Shown here piece by piece: positions 6,821 to 13,884 of a stretch of DNA of 16,845 bases. Origin of the DNA: Planctomycetales bacterium (GTDB lineage Bacteria; Planctomycetota; UBA11346). Every line of letters begins with the position of its first letter. Position 1 is the stretch's first letter. Below the pieces are notes generated by a model. The model made no database searches. It worked only from the letters and a program-made list of their open reading frames with translations, and was not told where the DNA came from. Made by a program: the position numbers and the translations under genes. Where the stretch lies: the NCBI GenBank assembly GCA_025362255.1, contig JANYGY010000050.1, forward strand, positions 1-16,845. Reading direction: 5' to 3'.

Positions 6821-6847
6821 TTCACGGCTCGACCCCACGGAGGAATC

Positions 6848-8377
6848 ATGAGCCTGCGCATCAATCATAACATCAACTCACTTCATGGCCAAAATGCTTT
6901 GGCTAAAAATGACGCGATGGTTTCCAAATCTCTTGCCCGCTTGTCGAGCGGCTTGCGCATCAACCGCGCGGCTGACGACTCGGCTGGCCTCGTCATCTCG
7001 GAACAGATGCGGGCCCAGATTACCGGCTTGAACACCGCGCTGTCGAACAGCGAACAAGCTGTGACCATGGTCCAGACGGCTGAAGGCGCGCTCGACGAGG
7101 TCAACGGCCTGCTCAACAAGGCGCGCAGCCTGGCCCTGCATTCATCGAACTCGGGGATCAACGACACCAACGCGGTAATTGCTGACCAAGCCGAACTCGA
7201 TAATATCATCGACTCTGTGAGTCGCATCTCGGACACGACCCAGTTCGGCACCAAGAAATTGCTCGACGGCACGCTCGGCAACGGTGTCAGCAACAACTCG
7301 GCGGTCGATTCGGTGAAACTCGGTGGCGATTATACGACCCTGCTCAGCTCATCGGCGGCCACCAAGGGATTTCATACCCTGATCATCACCCAAGCCGCGG
7401 CGCAAGCGGTCAATGTGCTCGATATCTCGGGCGGCGCGACCAACATCTTCACCGGTGCCAACTTGGCTCTCGCCTCCGGTTCAGAAGTTATTCAAAAGGC
7501 ATTCTCGATCTCGATCAACGGCGCGACCGTCAATGTCGCTTCGGGCACGACCAAGAATCAGTTCGTCCAGCAGCTCAATTCCCTCGGTAGCAAGATCGGC
7601 TTCACCGCCAATGTCACCGGTGCCGGTGGCGTCGGTGCGGTCAACCTGGTGGCCAAGGATTACGGCAAATCGTTTGCCTTTGACGTGCAATACGTCGGTG
7701 GCGCAACCGGCGCCTCGGCCCTGACCCAGACCATCACCTCGGGCGTTGATGCCAACGGCACCTTGTATCTCTATACCGGTGCCGCTGGCGCCAACGGCAC
7801 GGCCAACACCGGTTCGGCGACGACCATCACCTTGACCGGTTCCGCCGGCAAGGGCCTGACCATGAGCTCGGGCAGTGGCAGCACGATCACCTTGGCGACC
7901 TCGGTCGGTACGGGTGTGGTCATCGTCGGCGCGATCAACGGCAACAGTTCAGGCGCGACCTTCCAGGTCGGGGCCAATGCCGGGCAGACGGCCACCGTCT
8001 CGCTGCAATCGACCAATGCGACCCAGCTCGGTATTGGCGGCTCGGGCACCTACACCACGCTGTCGCAATTGAAGGGCAGTTCGCTGATCTCGGGCAACTC
8101 AACCGAGGCGCTCAAGGTCATCGACAAGGCGATCGACGACATCACCGGCATCCGTGGCCAGCTTGGTGCATTCCAGGCCAACACCCTGGAGACCGGGATC
8201 AGCAGCTTGCGGGTTGCCCATGAAAACCTGACGGCTGCGGAATCGACCATCCGCGATGTGGATTTCGCTTCGGAATCGGCCGCCTTCACCAAGAGCAACA
8301 TCCTGGTCCAGGCTTCGACCGCGATGTTGGCGCAGGCCAACCAGCTGCCTCAGGGCGTGCTCAAGCTGCTCGGATAA
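6848..8377 (+). CDS. fliC: Flagellin 1
   Basis: This is a major filament subunit, secreted through the flagellar type III system and assembled under the FliD cap. The 509-residue protein has the standard layout. N-terminal D0/D1 helices occupy about 1-140 (MSLRINHNIN, then RLSSGLRINRAADD at 31-44, then TQFGTKKLLDG). A variable Ala/Gly/Ser/Thr-rich middle covers about 145-400, with a flagellin_IN-like module at about 217-260. The C-terminal D1/D0 (about 405-509) ends in TAMLAQANQLPQGVLKLLG. TFQVGANAGQTATV (371-384) is the usual entry to the C-terminal part. There are no cysteines. The ATG at 6848 follows GGAGG; the frame is open further upstream only by chance. It is paralogous to the next gene: I count 103 identities in the first 140 residues. 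The Ser/Thr-rich middle is a plausible target of the glycosylation genes downstream. A strong hairpin ends it. Confidence 0.96.
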   Translation: MSLRINHNINSLHGQNALAKNDAMVSKSLARLSSGLRINRAADDSAGLVISEQMRAQITGLNTALSNSEQAVTMVQTAEGALDEVNGLLNKARSLALHSSNSGINDTNAVIADQAELDNIIDSVSRISDTTQFGTKKLLDGTLGNGVSNNSAVDSVKLGGDYTTLLSSSAATKGFHTLIITQAAAQAVNVLDISGGATNIFTGANLALASGSEVIQKAFSISINGATVNVASGTTKNQFVQQLNSLGSKIGFTANVTGAGGVGAVNLVAKDYGKSFAFDVQYVGGATGASALTQTITSGVDANGTLYLYTGAAGANGTANTGSATTITLTGSAGKGLTMSSGSGSTITLATSVGTGVVIVGAINGNSSGATFQVGANAGQTATVSLQSTNATQLGIGGSGTYTTLSQLKGSSLISGNSTEALKVIDKAIDDITGIRGQLGAFQANTLETGISSLRVAHENLTAAESTIRDVDFASESAAFTKSNILVQASTAMLAQANQLPQGVLKLLG

Positions 8378-8406
8378 TCTCCGACGGTTTCCGCAACAGG
8401 TTGACG

Positions 8407-8445
8407 CAACGCACCCCGGCGGGTTTCCGCCGGGGTGCGTTGTTT
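8407..8445 (+). terminator. Strong intrinsic terminator after flagellin 1
   Basis: CAACGCACCCCGGCGG (8407-8422) pairs perfectly with 8427-8442 over 16 base pairs around a GTTT tetraloop, followed by a short TTT. It starts 29 bases after the stop codon. The T-run is short but the stem is very stable. It should uncouple flagellin 1 from flagellin 2. Confidence 0.85.
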
Positions 8446-8519
8446 CATCGCTGCCTTCACCGCAATCACCGCCCGTCGCGCGTCTGAATGGACTCCCACC
8501 ACTGCTAGTGATCCGATGT

Positions 8520-8535
8520 TTGGCACGGCGCACGC
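8520..8535 (+). promoter_or_regulatory. Sigma-54-like promoter for flagellin 2
   Basis: TTGGCACG-GCGC-ACGC matches the RpoN -24 element perfectly (TGGCACG), with GG-N10-GC spacing; the -12 element matches two of four bases. Transcription would begin near 8547, leaving about 52 leader bases. I found no sigma-28 pair with good spacing in the 221-base gap before flagellin 2, and the terminator upstream implies that a promoter must exist here. Confidence 0.4.
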
Positions 8536-8598
8536 GTTCTCCATCTCGTCCAATGGCCAGCCCCGCACGGGCCAGGACCGCCACCCGGGAGGACCGAC

Positions 8599-10146
8599 AT
8601 GAGCCTGCGCATCAATAACAATGTTTCCGCTTTGAACGGTCATCGCAACTTGGCGAAGAATACCGACGCGGTGTCCAAATCACTCGAACGGCTGTCGAGC
8701 GGATTGCGCATCAATCGCGCCTCAGACGACCCGGCCGGCCTGATCATCTCCGAGCAAATGCGGGCGCAGATCACCGGCATCAATCAGGCGATGGCCAACA
8801 GCGAACAGGCGGTGACTCTGGTGCAGACCGCTGAGGGCGCGCTCGATGAGATGAGCACGCTGCTCAACAAGGCGCGCTCACTCGCCCTGCATGCTGCGAA
8901 TGACGGCCTCAACGACACCAACCAACTCGCGGCTGATCAGTCCGAGCTCGACAACATCGTCGACTCGATGAACCGGATCGCCAACAACACCCAGTTCGGC
9001 ACCAAGAAATTGCTCGACGGTTCGCTGTCGTCAGCGTCTTCGAACAGCAGCGCGGTGGCCTCGGTGCGCTTAGGGGGTGATTACAGCACCCAGCTCTCCA
9101 ACGGCAGTGTGGTCAAAGGATATCACACCCTCCAGATCACCCAGCAGGCGACCCAGTCGTCGGCGATCATCACCATGGCGTCGGCCAACGACATCTGGAC
9201 CGGAACGACCCTCGCGCTGGCCGCGGCCACCGATGTCGTGCAGCGCGCATTCACCCTGTCGGTCAACGGCGCGCCGATCGCCGTCAGCTCGGGCACGACG
9301 AAAGCGCAATTCCTCCAGCAGCTCAATTCAGTTGGTCAGCAAGTCGGCTTTGTCGCCTCGGTCACCGGTGCGGTCGGCTCAGGCGATGTAACGCTGACCT
9401 CCCGCGGGTACGGCCAGTCATTCGACTTCAGCGTGCAATATGTCGCTGGTTCGTCTGGCGCTTCGACGATGGCGGTGGCCAAGACCGCTGGCCTCGATGC
9501 CAAGGCCACGTTGTTTCTGTACACCGGTCAGGCGGGCACCAACGGCACCGCGACCTCGGGCGTCGGGGCCGCGCAGCAGATCGTTTTCACCGCCACCGGC
9601 GGCACGACCTATCCTGGTGGCGCCGGGCTGACGATGGTCAGTTCTGGCGGCAGTGCGATTGTCCTGACCACCTCAGTGGCGACCGGATTCGTCTTCGGGG
9701 CGATCGATGGCACGCGTTCGGGAGCGACCTTCCAGATTGGCGCCAACGTCAATCAGACGGCCACCGTGCAGGTGCAGAGCGCCGTGGCCTCATCGCTCGG
9801 CATCGGTGGCTCGGGGACTTATTCCACCCTTGCGCAATTGAAGGGCGTCGCGTTCATCTCGGGCAACGCCACTGAAGGCCTCAAGGTCATCGACAAGGCG
9901 ATCGACGATGTGACGACGATCCGTGGTCAACTCGGTGCCTTCCAGGCGAACACCTTGGAGACCTCGCTCTCGTCGCTGCGCGTCTCGCATGAGAATCTGA
10001 CCACCGCCGAATCGGTCATTCGTGATGTCGATTTCGCGATGGAATCCGCCTCGTTCACCAAAAATAATATCCTTGTCCAGGCCTCGACGGCGATGCTCGC
10101 GCAGGCCAACCAGCTGCCCCAGGGCGTGCTGAAGCTCTTGCAGTAA
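8599..10146 (+). CDS. fliC: Flagellin 2
   Basis: This second tandem filament subunit has 515 residues. The N-terminal D0/D1 (1-140) carries RLSSGLRINRASDDPAGL, matching the general bacterial pattern more closely than flagellin 1, which has S-A-G-L after ADD. The middle (about 145-405) keeps the IN-like module of its neighbour (RAFTLSVNGAPIAVSSGTT) but has diverged elsewhere. The C-terminal part (about 410-515) ends in TAMLAQANQLPQGVLKLLQ. ATG 8599 follows GGGAGGA at six-base spacing. A hairpin lies before maf. Tandem flagellin paralogues commonly occupy different filament zones or give mixed filaments; which applies here cannot be read from the sequence. Confidence 0.96.
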   Translation: MSLRINNNVSALNGHRNLAKNTDAVSKSLERLSSGLRINRASDDPAGLIISEQMRAQITGINQAMANSEQAVTLVQTAEGALDEMSTLLNKARSLALHAANDGLNDTNQLAADQSELDNIVDSMNRIANNTQFGTKKLLDGSLSSASSNSSAVASVRLGGDYSTQLSNGSVVKGYHTLQITQQATQSSAIITMASANDIWTGTTLALAAATDVVQRAFTLSVNGAPIAVSSGTTKAQFLQQLNSVGQQVGFVASVTGAVGSGDVTLTSRGYGQSFDFSVQYVAGSSGASTMAVAKTAGLDAKATLFLYTGQAGTNGTATSGVGAAQQIVFTATGGTTYPGGAGLTMVSSGGSAIVLTTSVATGFVFGAIDGTRSGATFQIGANVNQTATVQVQSAVASSLGIGGSGTYSTLAQLKGVAFISGNATEGLKVIDKAIDDVTTIRGQLGAFQANTLETSLSSLRVSHENLTTAESVIRDVDFAMESASFTKNNILVQASTAMLAQANQLPQGVLKLLQ

Positions 10147-10160
10147 GGTGATTCAAAGCG

Positions 10161-10187
10161 CACGCTGAGCCTGAGATCTTCAGCGTG
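10161..10187 (+). terminator. Moderate hairpin between flagellin 2 and maf
   Basis: CACGCTGA (10161-10168) pairs perfectly with TCAGCGTG (10180-10187) around an 11-base loop, 14 bases after the flagellin 2 stop. The following AAGTCTTGTTG is only loosely T-rich. It may be a partial terminator that lets some transcription continue into the maf operon, keeping glycosyltransferase below flagellin levels. Confidence 0.4.
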
Positions 10188-10221
10188 AAGTCTTGTTGAT
10201 GGCTTGAACCCGAAAGTGCCC

Positions 10222-12015
10222 ATGTCCGATTATCGCACGCGCCGCGCCGCCTTGATCGAGCTGATCCCGGCGTTGGGCGCGGTGCTGCCCGAGGCTGAAC
10301 CGCCAGCTCCGAACATCGCTTCGCAATCGCAGGCTGATCGTGAGCGCCGTCTGCGCGCTGCCGGCACCACTCATCACGGCACCGTGCTGGTGCTCGGCTG
10401 GGGCGATGGCGAATTGATCCGCAACTTGGCTGAGGATGCGTTCATCCGCCAGAAGAACGTCCTGATCTTTCTCTTCGCCGGCGAAGAAGCTGCGTTCGCG
10501 CGGTCAGTCACCGGCCTGGAAGCCGGCACCTGGACCAGCGGCCTGCTGCGCATCGTGCCGCTGGCGACCGTCGGCGATTGCGAGCGCTTCGTGGTCGAGC
10601 AGTTCAGCACCCATGAGGCGATTGCCGCCCTCGCCGGGTTCGACCTGGTCGATGGCCATCCCCTGACTGCCGCCGCCACTGCCGTGCGCGAACAGTTGCG
10701 TCAGCCGCTGCTGACGTTGCTCGGCGATCGCCCGCTGTCGTACGGCAATGACATCCTCGATTCATTTACCGGTGTCGTGCAGTCGGCGGCCAACGCCCGC
10801 CAGATCCTGCCGGCGCCGACGCTGGCCGAGATGGCCGGATATTACGGCACCACCCCGGTGATCGCGATCGCTGCCGGGCCGTCGCTGAAGGGGCATCTCG
10901 ACACGCTTCGCCGGCTGCGCGATCGCTGCATCCTGGTCGCCTGCGATGCGGTATACGCCGGCCTGGTTGACGCCGGCATCGATCCGCATTTCGTGACTCC
11001 GCTTGAACGGACCGACGATATCCTGCCATTTTTCCGCCGCACCGCCGACAGCCGGGCGATATTCGCCGGGCTGCCGCTGTGCGTACCGCAGCTCATCGCG
11101 CCGTTTGGTGACGAGCGCTGCATCCAATTATCTTGCGGTGATCGGGTCTATGATTGGTTGGTGCCCGGGGCGACCCACCGGGTGAACAGCGGCATGTCGA
11201 CCGGCACGCTGGCGGTCTCGGTGGCTCTGGCGATCAGCAGCGGCCCGGTGTGGCTGGTCGGCCACGACCTCGCCCGCGATGCTGGTCCTGCAGCAGGGGG
11301 TCAAGCCGGTGCGAGTCACTGGGAAGGCGCCGCGCATGCGGCCAACGAATGGCGCAAAGCCAAGAGCGACGGCGCCAAGCCGGTCGAGGGCATGGAAGAC
11401 CGTATGGTGCCCGGCAACGGCGGTGGGATGGTCACCTCGATCGCGCACTGGGATCGCTTCCGTTTCGACATCGCGCACACGGTGTTCCTGGCCAGCCGCG
11501 CCGGGCGCATGGTCTACAACGTCAATGCCCACGACCGGATCTATGCTCACATCGATCACACCCACGCGGCGCCGTTGCCGGATCCTGATTCATTGCCGGT
11601 CTTGCCGCCGCTGACCTTGCCGCCGCGAGTCCCGGCGCGGTACACCGATTTTGCGATCCGTGCGCGGGCCCTGGCCAGCGATGCGACCGCCTTTCGCGCG
11701 TGGGCCAGCGCCTTGCGCGATGAGCTGCACGCGACCATGGCCGGCCCGGCGGCGGGTTGGGATCCGCAGCCATTCGCCAAGCGATTCGACCTCGCCGCGC
11801 CGGTTTCGCCGGGCAATCGCCAAGTGTTCTCGTATTTCCTGCGCTCGGCGCTGCACAATGCCAACGCCGGCGCGCAACTGCGCCGACGCACCGCCTCGAC
11901 CGCGCGCAGCCGCTGGGTGCTGCTTGAAGGGATGGCTGATCTGTGCCACGCGCTGAGCAGCAGCGTCGAACGCCTGCAGCCGACGATGGAGGAGATTTCC
12001 CGTGAACACGCCTGA
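10222..12015 (+). CDS. maf: Maf-type motility-associated glycosyltransferase
   Basis: Maf (motility accessory factor) proteins attach nonulosonic acids such as pseudaminic or legionaminic acid to Ser/Thr of flagellin in the cytoplasm before export. The 597-residue protein has an N-terminal region of about 180 residues. The MAF_flag10/DUF115 core follows: TPVIAIAAGPSL (211-222), then VACDAVYAGLVDAGIDPHFV (239-258), NSGMSTGTL (322-330) and GPVWLVGHDLARD (341-353). A helical C-terminal part of about 200 residues completes it. Length and order fit the family. The ATG at 10222 is preferred over TTG at 10204 although neither has a clear Shine-Dalgarno sequence. Its last 14 bases overlap the next gene. 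It is unrelated to the septum-inhibition nucleotidase that shares the name Maf. Flagellin genes immediately upstream and pseC downstream support the role. Confidence 0.88.
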   Translation: MSDYRTRRAALIELIPALGAVLPEAEPPAPNIASQSQADRERRLRAAGTTHHGTVLVLGWGDGELIRNLAEDAFIRQKNVLIFLFAGEEAAFARSVTGLEAGTWTSGLLRIVPLATVGDCERFVVEQFSTHEAIAALAGFDLVDGHPLTAAATAVREQLRQPLLTLLGDRPLSYGNDILDSFTGVVQSAANARQILPAPTLAEMAGYYGTTPVIAIAAGPSLKGHLDTLRRLRDRCILVACDAVYAGLVDAGIDPHFVTPLERTDDILPFFRRTADSRAIFAGLPLCVPQLIAPFGDERCIQLSCGDRVYDWLVPGATHRVNSGMSTGTLAVSVALAISSGPVWLVGHDLARDAGPAAGGQAGASHWEGAAHAANEWRKAKSDGAKPVEGMEDRMVPGNGGGMVTSIAHWDRFRFDIAHTVFLASRAGRMVYNVNAHDRIYAHIDHTHAAPLPDPDSLPVLPPLTLPPRVPARYTDFAIRARALASDATAFRAWASALRDELHATMAGPAAGWDPQPFAKRFDLAAPVSPGNRQVFSYFLRSALHNANAGAQLRRRTASTARSRWVLLEGMADLCHALSSSVERLQPTMEEISREHA

Positions 12016-13189
12016 ACTCGTCGCTTCATCAGCAGCATCGCCAGCCTCGCCAGCCTCAGCAGCCTCGGCGGGCACAGCAGCCGCATTCGATTTCGCCGGC
12101 CTGCGCGAGTGGACGCTCGAAACGCTACGCGACCCCGAACCCGTGCGCGAAGCCTTCATCCACGTCCAGCTCGGCACGCTGATCCGCCGCCTCGCGATGT
12201 TCGGCCCTGAAGATTCCTTGCAGCGGTGCAGTGGTCGCGAACTGGTCCGCGGCGCGAGCTTGGCCGGTGGCGCGTTGGCGGTGCTTCTCGCGCGCACCGC
12301 CGCCACCCATGCGATCGTCGAAGATGATCTCCTGCTCTTGAACGCCTTGGCGACGTACCGCGCCGATGGCGGAGTGATCGCGTGGGCCATCGAATTAGCC
12401 GCCTTGCCGGTGGAAGCGGTTGCGGCGCATCTCGCGCTGATCACCGATCGCGAAGAGGAACTGCACGTCGCCCGCCTGATCGTCAGCCGCGCGCATCCGC
12501 AGGTGCTTGATCCGGCGTGGCTGTGGGCAGTGCCGCCCACCATGCCGCGCGTGATCGCCGAGCTGGCGCGCTGTGCCCTGCGACATCGGCCCGAGCTGAA
12601 TGCCTCGGTCGGCCAATTGCTACAACGGCAGCCGGCGGTCTTGATGGCCGTCGAGCCGGACGACTTGTTAGCGCTGCTGGTCGAGCGTTCGGCGGCGCGA
12701 CCGCAGACCGTGCTGATGGCGTTCCCCGACTGTTTCGGCGAGGCCACTGTGGTCGCGGCGGCGCGCTGGCACCTCGAACACGGCGAGCCGCTCGCTGCCC
12801 TGGAACTGTGCGCGCCGATCCGGGCGCTGGGCAGCCAGGCCGACGCTGCGCGCCTGGTGCGCGTGGCGGCGTTGCTCGAACTCAAGAAACCGGCTGAGGC
12901 CGTCGCGGTTGCGGCAACCATCACCGACCCCGACCTCGCGGACAGCGCCGTGTTGGAATTGATCCGCACTGGCTCAACCGCCGCCTCGGTCGTCACCGAT
13001 GACGAAGTGGCGGCCCTCGCGCAACGCTGTCCGGTGCAGCGTCCGGAAACCTGTTTCGCGGCGTTGCGCCTGCTGCTCGGGCGGCAGCGCCTGGATCTGG
13101 CTCGGGCGGTCGCGCGCCAACGCCAACTTGAACCATGGACCAGTGAACCGCTGCGTCAGACGTTTGCGGTTTTACTCAAGCCAACCTGA
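12002..13189 (+). CDS. Unknown alpha-helical protein coupled to maf
   Basis: I do not recognise this 395-residue protein. It starts with GTG at 12002, seven bases after GGAGGAG, inside the last codons of maf, so translation is probably coupled. Residues 8-28 are low-complexity Ala/Ser/Pro, encoded partly by a 9-base tandem repeat (three units at 12040-12066). The remainder is Ala/Leu/Arg-rich and looks like stacked helix pairs, as in TPR or HEAT solenoids (for example LHVARLIVSRAHPQVLDPAW, AARWHLEHGEPLAALELCAP, LVRVAALLELKKPAEAVAVA). It has no signal peptide, no transmembrane segment and no catalytic motif. A methyltransferase gene follows after 41 bases. The context suggests a partner or scaffold for flagellin modification, for example presenting flagellin or Maf; this is inference. 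Glycosyltransferase-associated TPR proteins are a precedent, but homology is not shown. Confidence 0.8.
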   Translation: MNTPELVASSAASPASPASAASAGTAAAFDFAGLREWTLETLRDPEPVREAFIHVQLGTLIRRLAMFGPEDSLQRCSGRELVRGASLAGGALAVLLARTAATHAIVEDDLLLLNALATYRADGGVIAWAIELAALPVEAVAAHLALITDREEELHVARLIVSRAHPQVLDPAWLWAVPPTMPRVIAELARCALRHRPELNASVGQLLQRQPAVLMAVEPDDLLALLVERSAARPQTVLMAFPDCFGEATVVAAARWHLEHGEPLAALELCAPIRALGSQADAARLVRVAALLELKKPAEAVAVAATITDPDLADSAVLELIRTGSTAASVVTDDEVAALAQRCPVQRPETCFAALRLLLGRQRLDLARAVARQRQLEPWTSEPLRQTFAVLLKPT

Positions 13190-13230
13190 TTGGCGCCGTT
13201 ACTTTGATCACGTCGAAAAGGGAGATGACC

Positions 13231-13884
13231 ATGGACCCAGCCTGGAAAGCCATGCACGCGACTCGCGAATGGGGCCGTTGGCCATCCGAGGAGATCGTCG
13301 CCGCCCTGTGCCGCGCGTGGCGCCCCGATGCGCGGCGCAATGTCCGCCTGCTCGATCTCGGCTGCGGCGCAGGTGCCGTGACGTGGTTCGCTGCCTATGA
13401 GGGCTGGACGGTAACCGGCGTCGATGGCAGCGACGAAGCCGTGCTGCGCTGCCGCTATCGCTTAGCCCAGGACAACCTGCTCGATCGCGCGACCGCCGAA
13501 ACGTTGGATTTCACTGGGCCATTTCCGTGGGCCGATGCCACCTTCGATGGCGTGATCGACAACCTTAGTCTGTGCCATAATCCGCTGCCGGCGATGATCA
13601 GCACCCTCGCCGAGATCCGCCGCGTGCTGAAGCCGGGCGGATTGCTGGTGGCACGCGCCTTTGGTCCGGGAACCGCCCGCGAATCGCTGGGCGATGTCGG
13701 CACCGTAACATTCACCACCGCGGTTGATTGGCGGCGGATGCTCACTGACTGGACGAGCCTCGACATCTGCACGGCCGTCGTCGATCGCCCATTACCGATT
13801 GAGCGGCTGACGATCACCGCCCGCTGTCCAGGGCCGGTGGCGCTATCTCATCCGCCAGCCGACCGTCACCTCGTCAGCGTTTGA
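13231..13884 (+). CDS. Class I SAM-dependent methyltransferase
   Basis: The 217-residue protein has a Rossmann-type methyltransferase core: motif I LLDLGCGAGAV (40-50), the acidic end of strand 2 at GVD (Asp65), a motif IV-like region at FDGVIDNLSL (105-114), and RVLKPGGLLVARAF (131-144). The N-terminal REWGRWPSEEIV resembles the G-x-W/Y-P-x-E-x-x-V lead-in seen in methyltransferases of sugar-modification loci. The ATG at 13231 lies six bases after GGGAG; an ATG six bases earlier would abut that Shine-Dalgarno sequence. It is the third gene of the maf operon. A likely substrate is the nucleotide-activated nonulosonic acid or a sugar precursor, though direct methylation of flagellin is also possible. 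Its 3' end overlaps that of the convergent pseC by 11 bases. Confidence 0.85.
   Translation: MDPAWKAMHATREWGRWPSEEIVAALCRAWRPDARRNVRLLDLGCGAGAVTWFAAYEGWTVTGVDGSDEAVLRCRYRLAQDNLLDRATAETLDFTGPFPWADATFDGVIDNLSLCHNPLPAMISTLAEIRRVLKPGGLLVARAFGPGTARESLGDVGTVTFTTAVDWRRMLTDWTSLDICTAVVDRPLPIERLTITARCPGPVALSHPPADRHLVSV

Larger units (their letters stand above)
6492..6847. other. Divergent control region between flaG and flagellin 1
   Basis: This 356-base gap has no convincing gene; the open frames crossing it lack Shine-Dalgarno sites and family signatures. It holds a minus-strand sigma-28-like promoter (6548-6574), a plus-strand one (6740-6766), a sigma-54-like element (6806-6820) and the flagellin 1 Shine-Dalgarno sequence GGAGG (6839-6843). 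The octamer CCAATCAG occurs at 6578-6585 and 6729-6736 in the same orientation, one copy beside each -35 element. The sequence TGAAAAACC occurs twice (about 6518 and 6701). A lone GCCGATAC at 6683-6690 resembles a sigma-28 -10 element but has no -35 partner. Confidence 0.6.

Noticed and set aside
6641..6847. Upstream extension of flagellin 1 by 69 codons
   Set aside because: The flagellin D0 helix begins at MSLRIN directly after GGAGG; the extension would place both promoter elements inside the coding region.
12040..12066. Nine-base tandem repeat in the start of the unknown gene as a phase-variable switch
   Set aside because: The unit length is a multiple of three, so slippage would change Ala/Ser/Pro linker length without shifting the frame. 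It is more likely ordinary low complexity.
11590..12996. Minus-strand open frame of 468 codons across maf and the unknown gene
   Set aside because: It spans the junction of two genes, has Ser/Arg/Ala-rich composition typical of antisense frames, and lacks a Shine-Dalgarno site or family signature.
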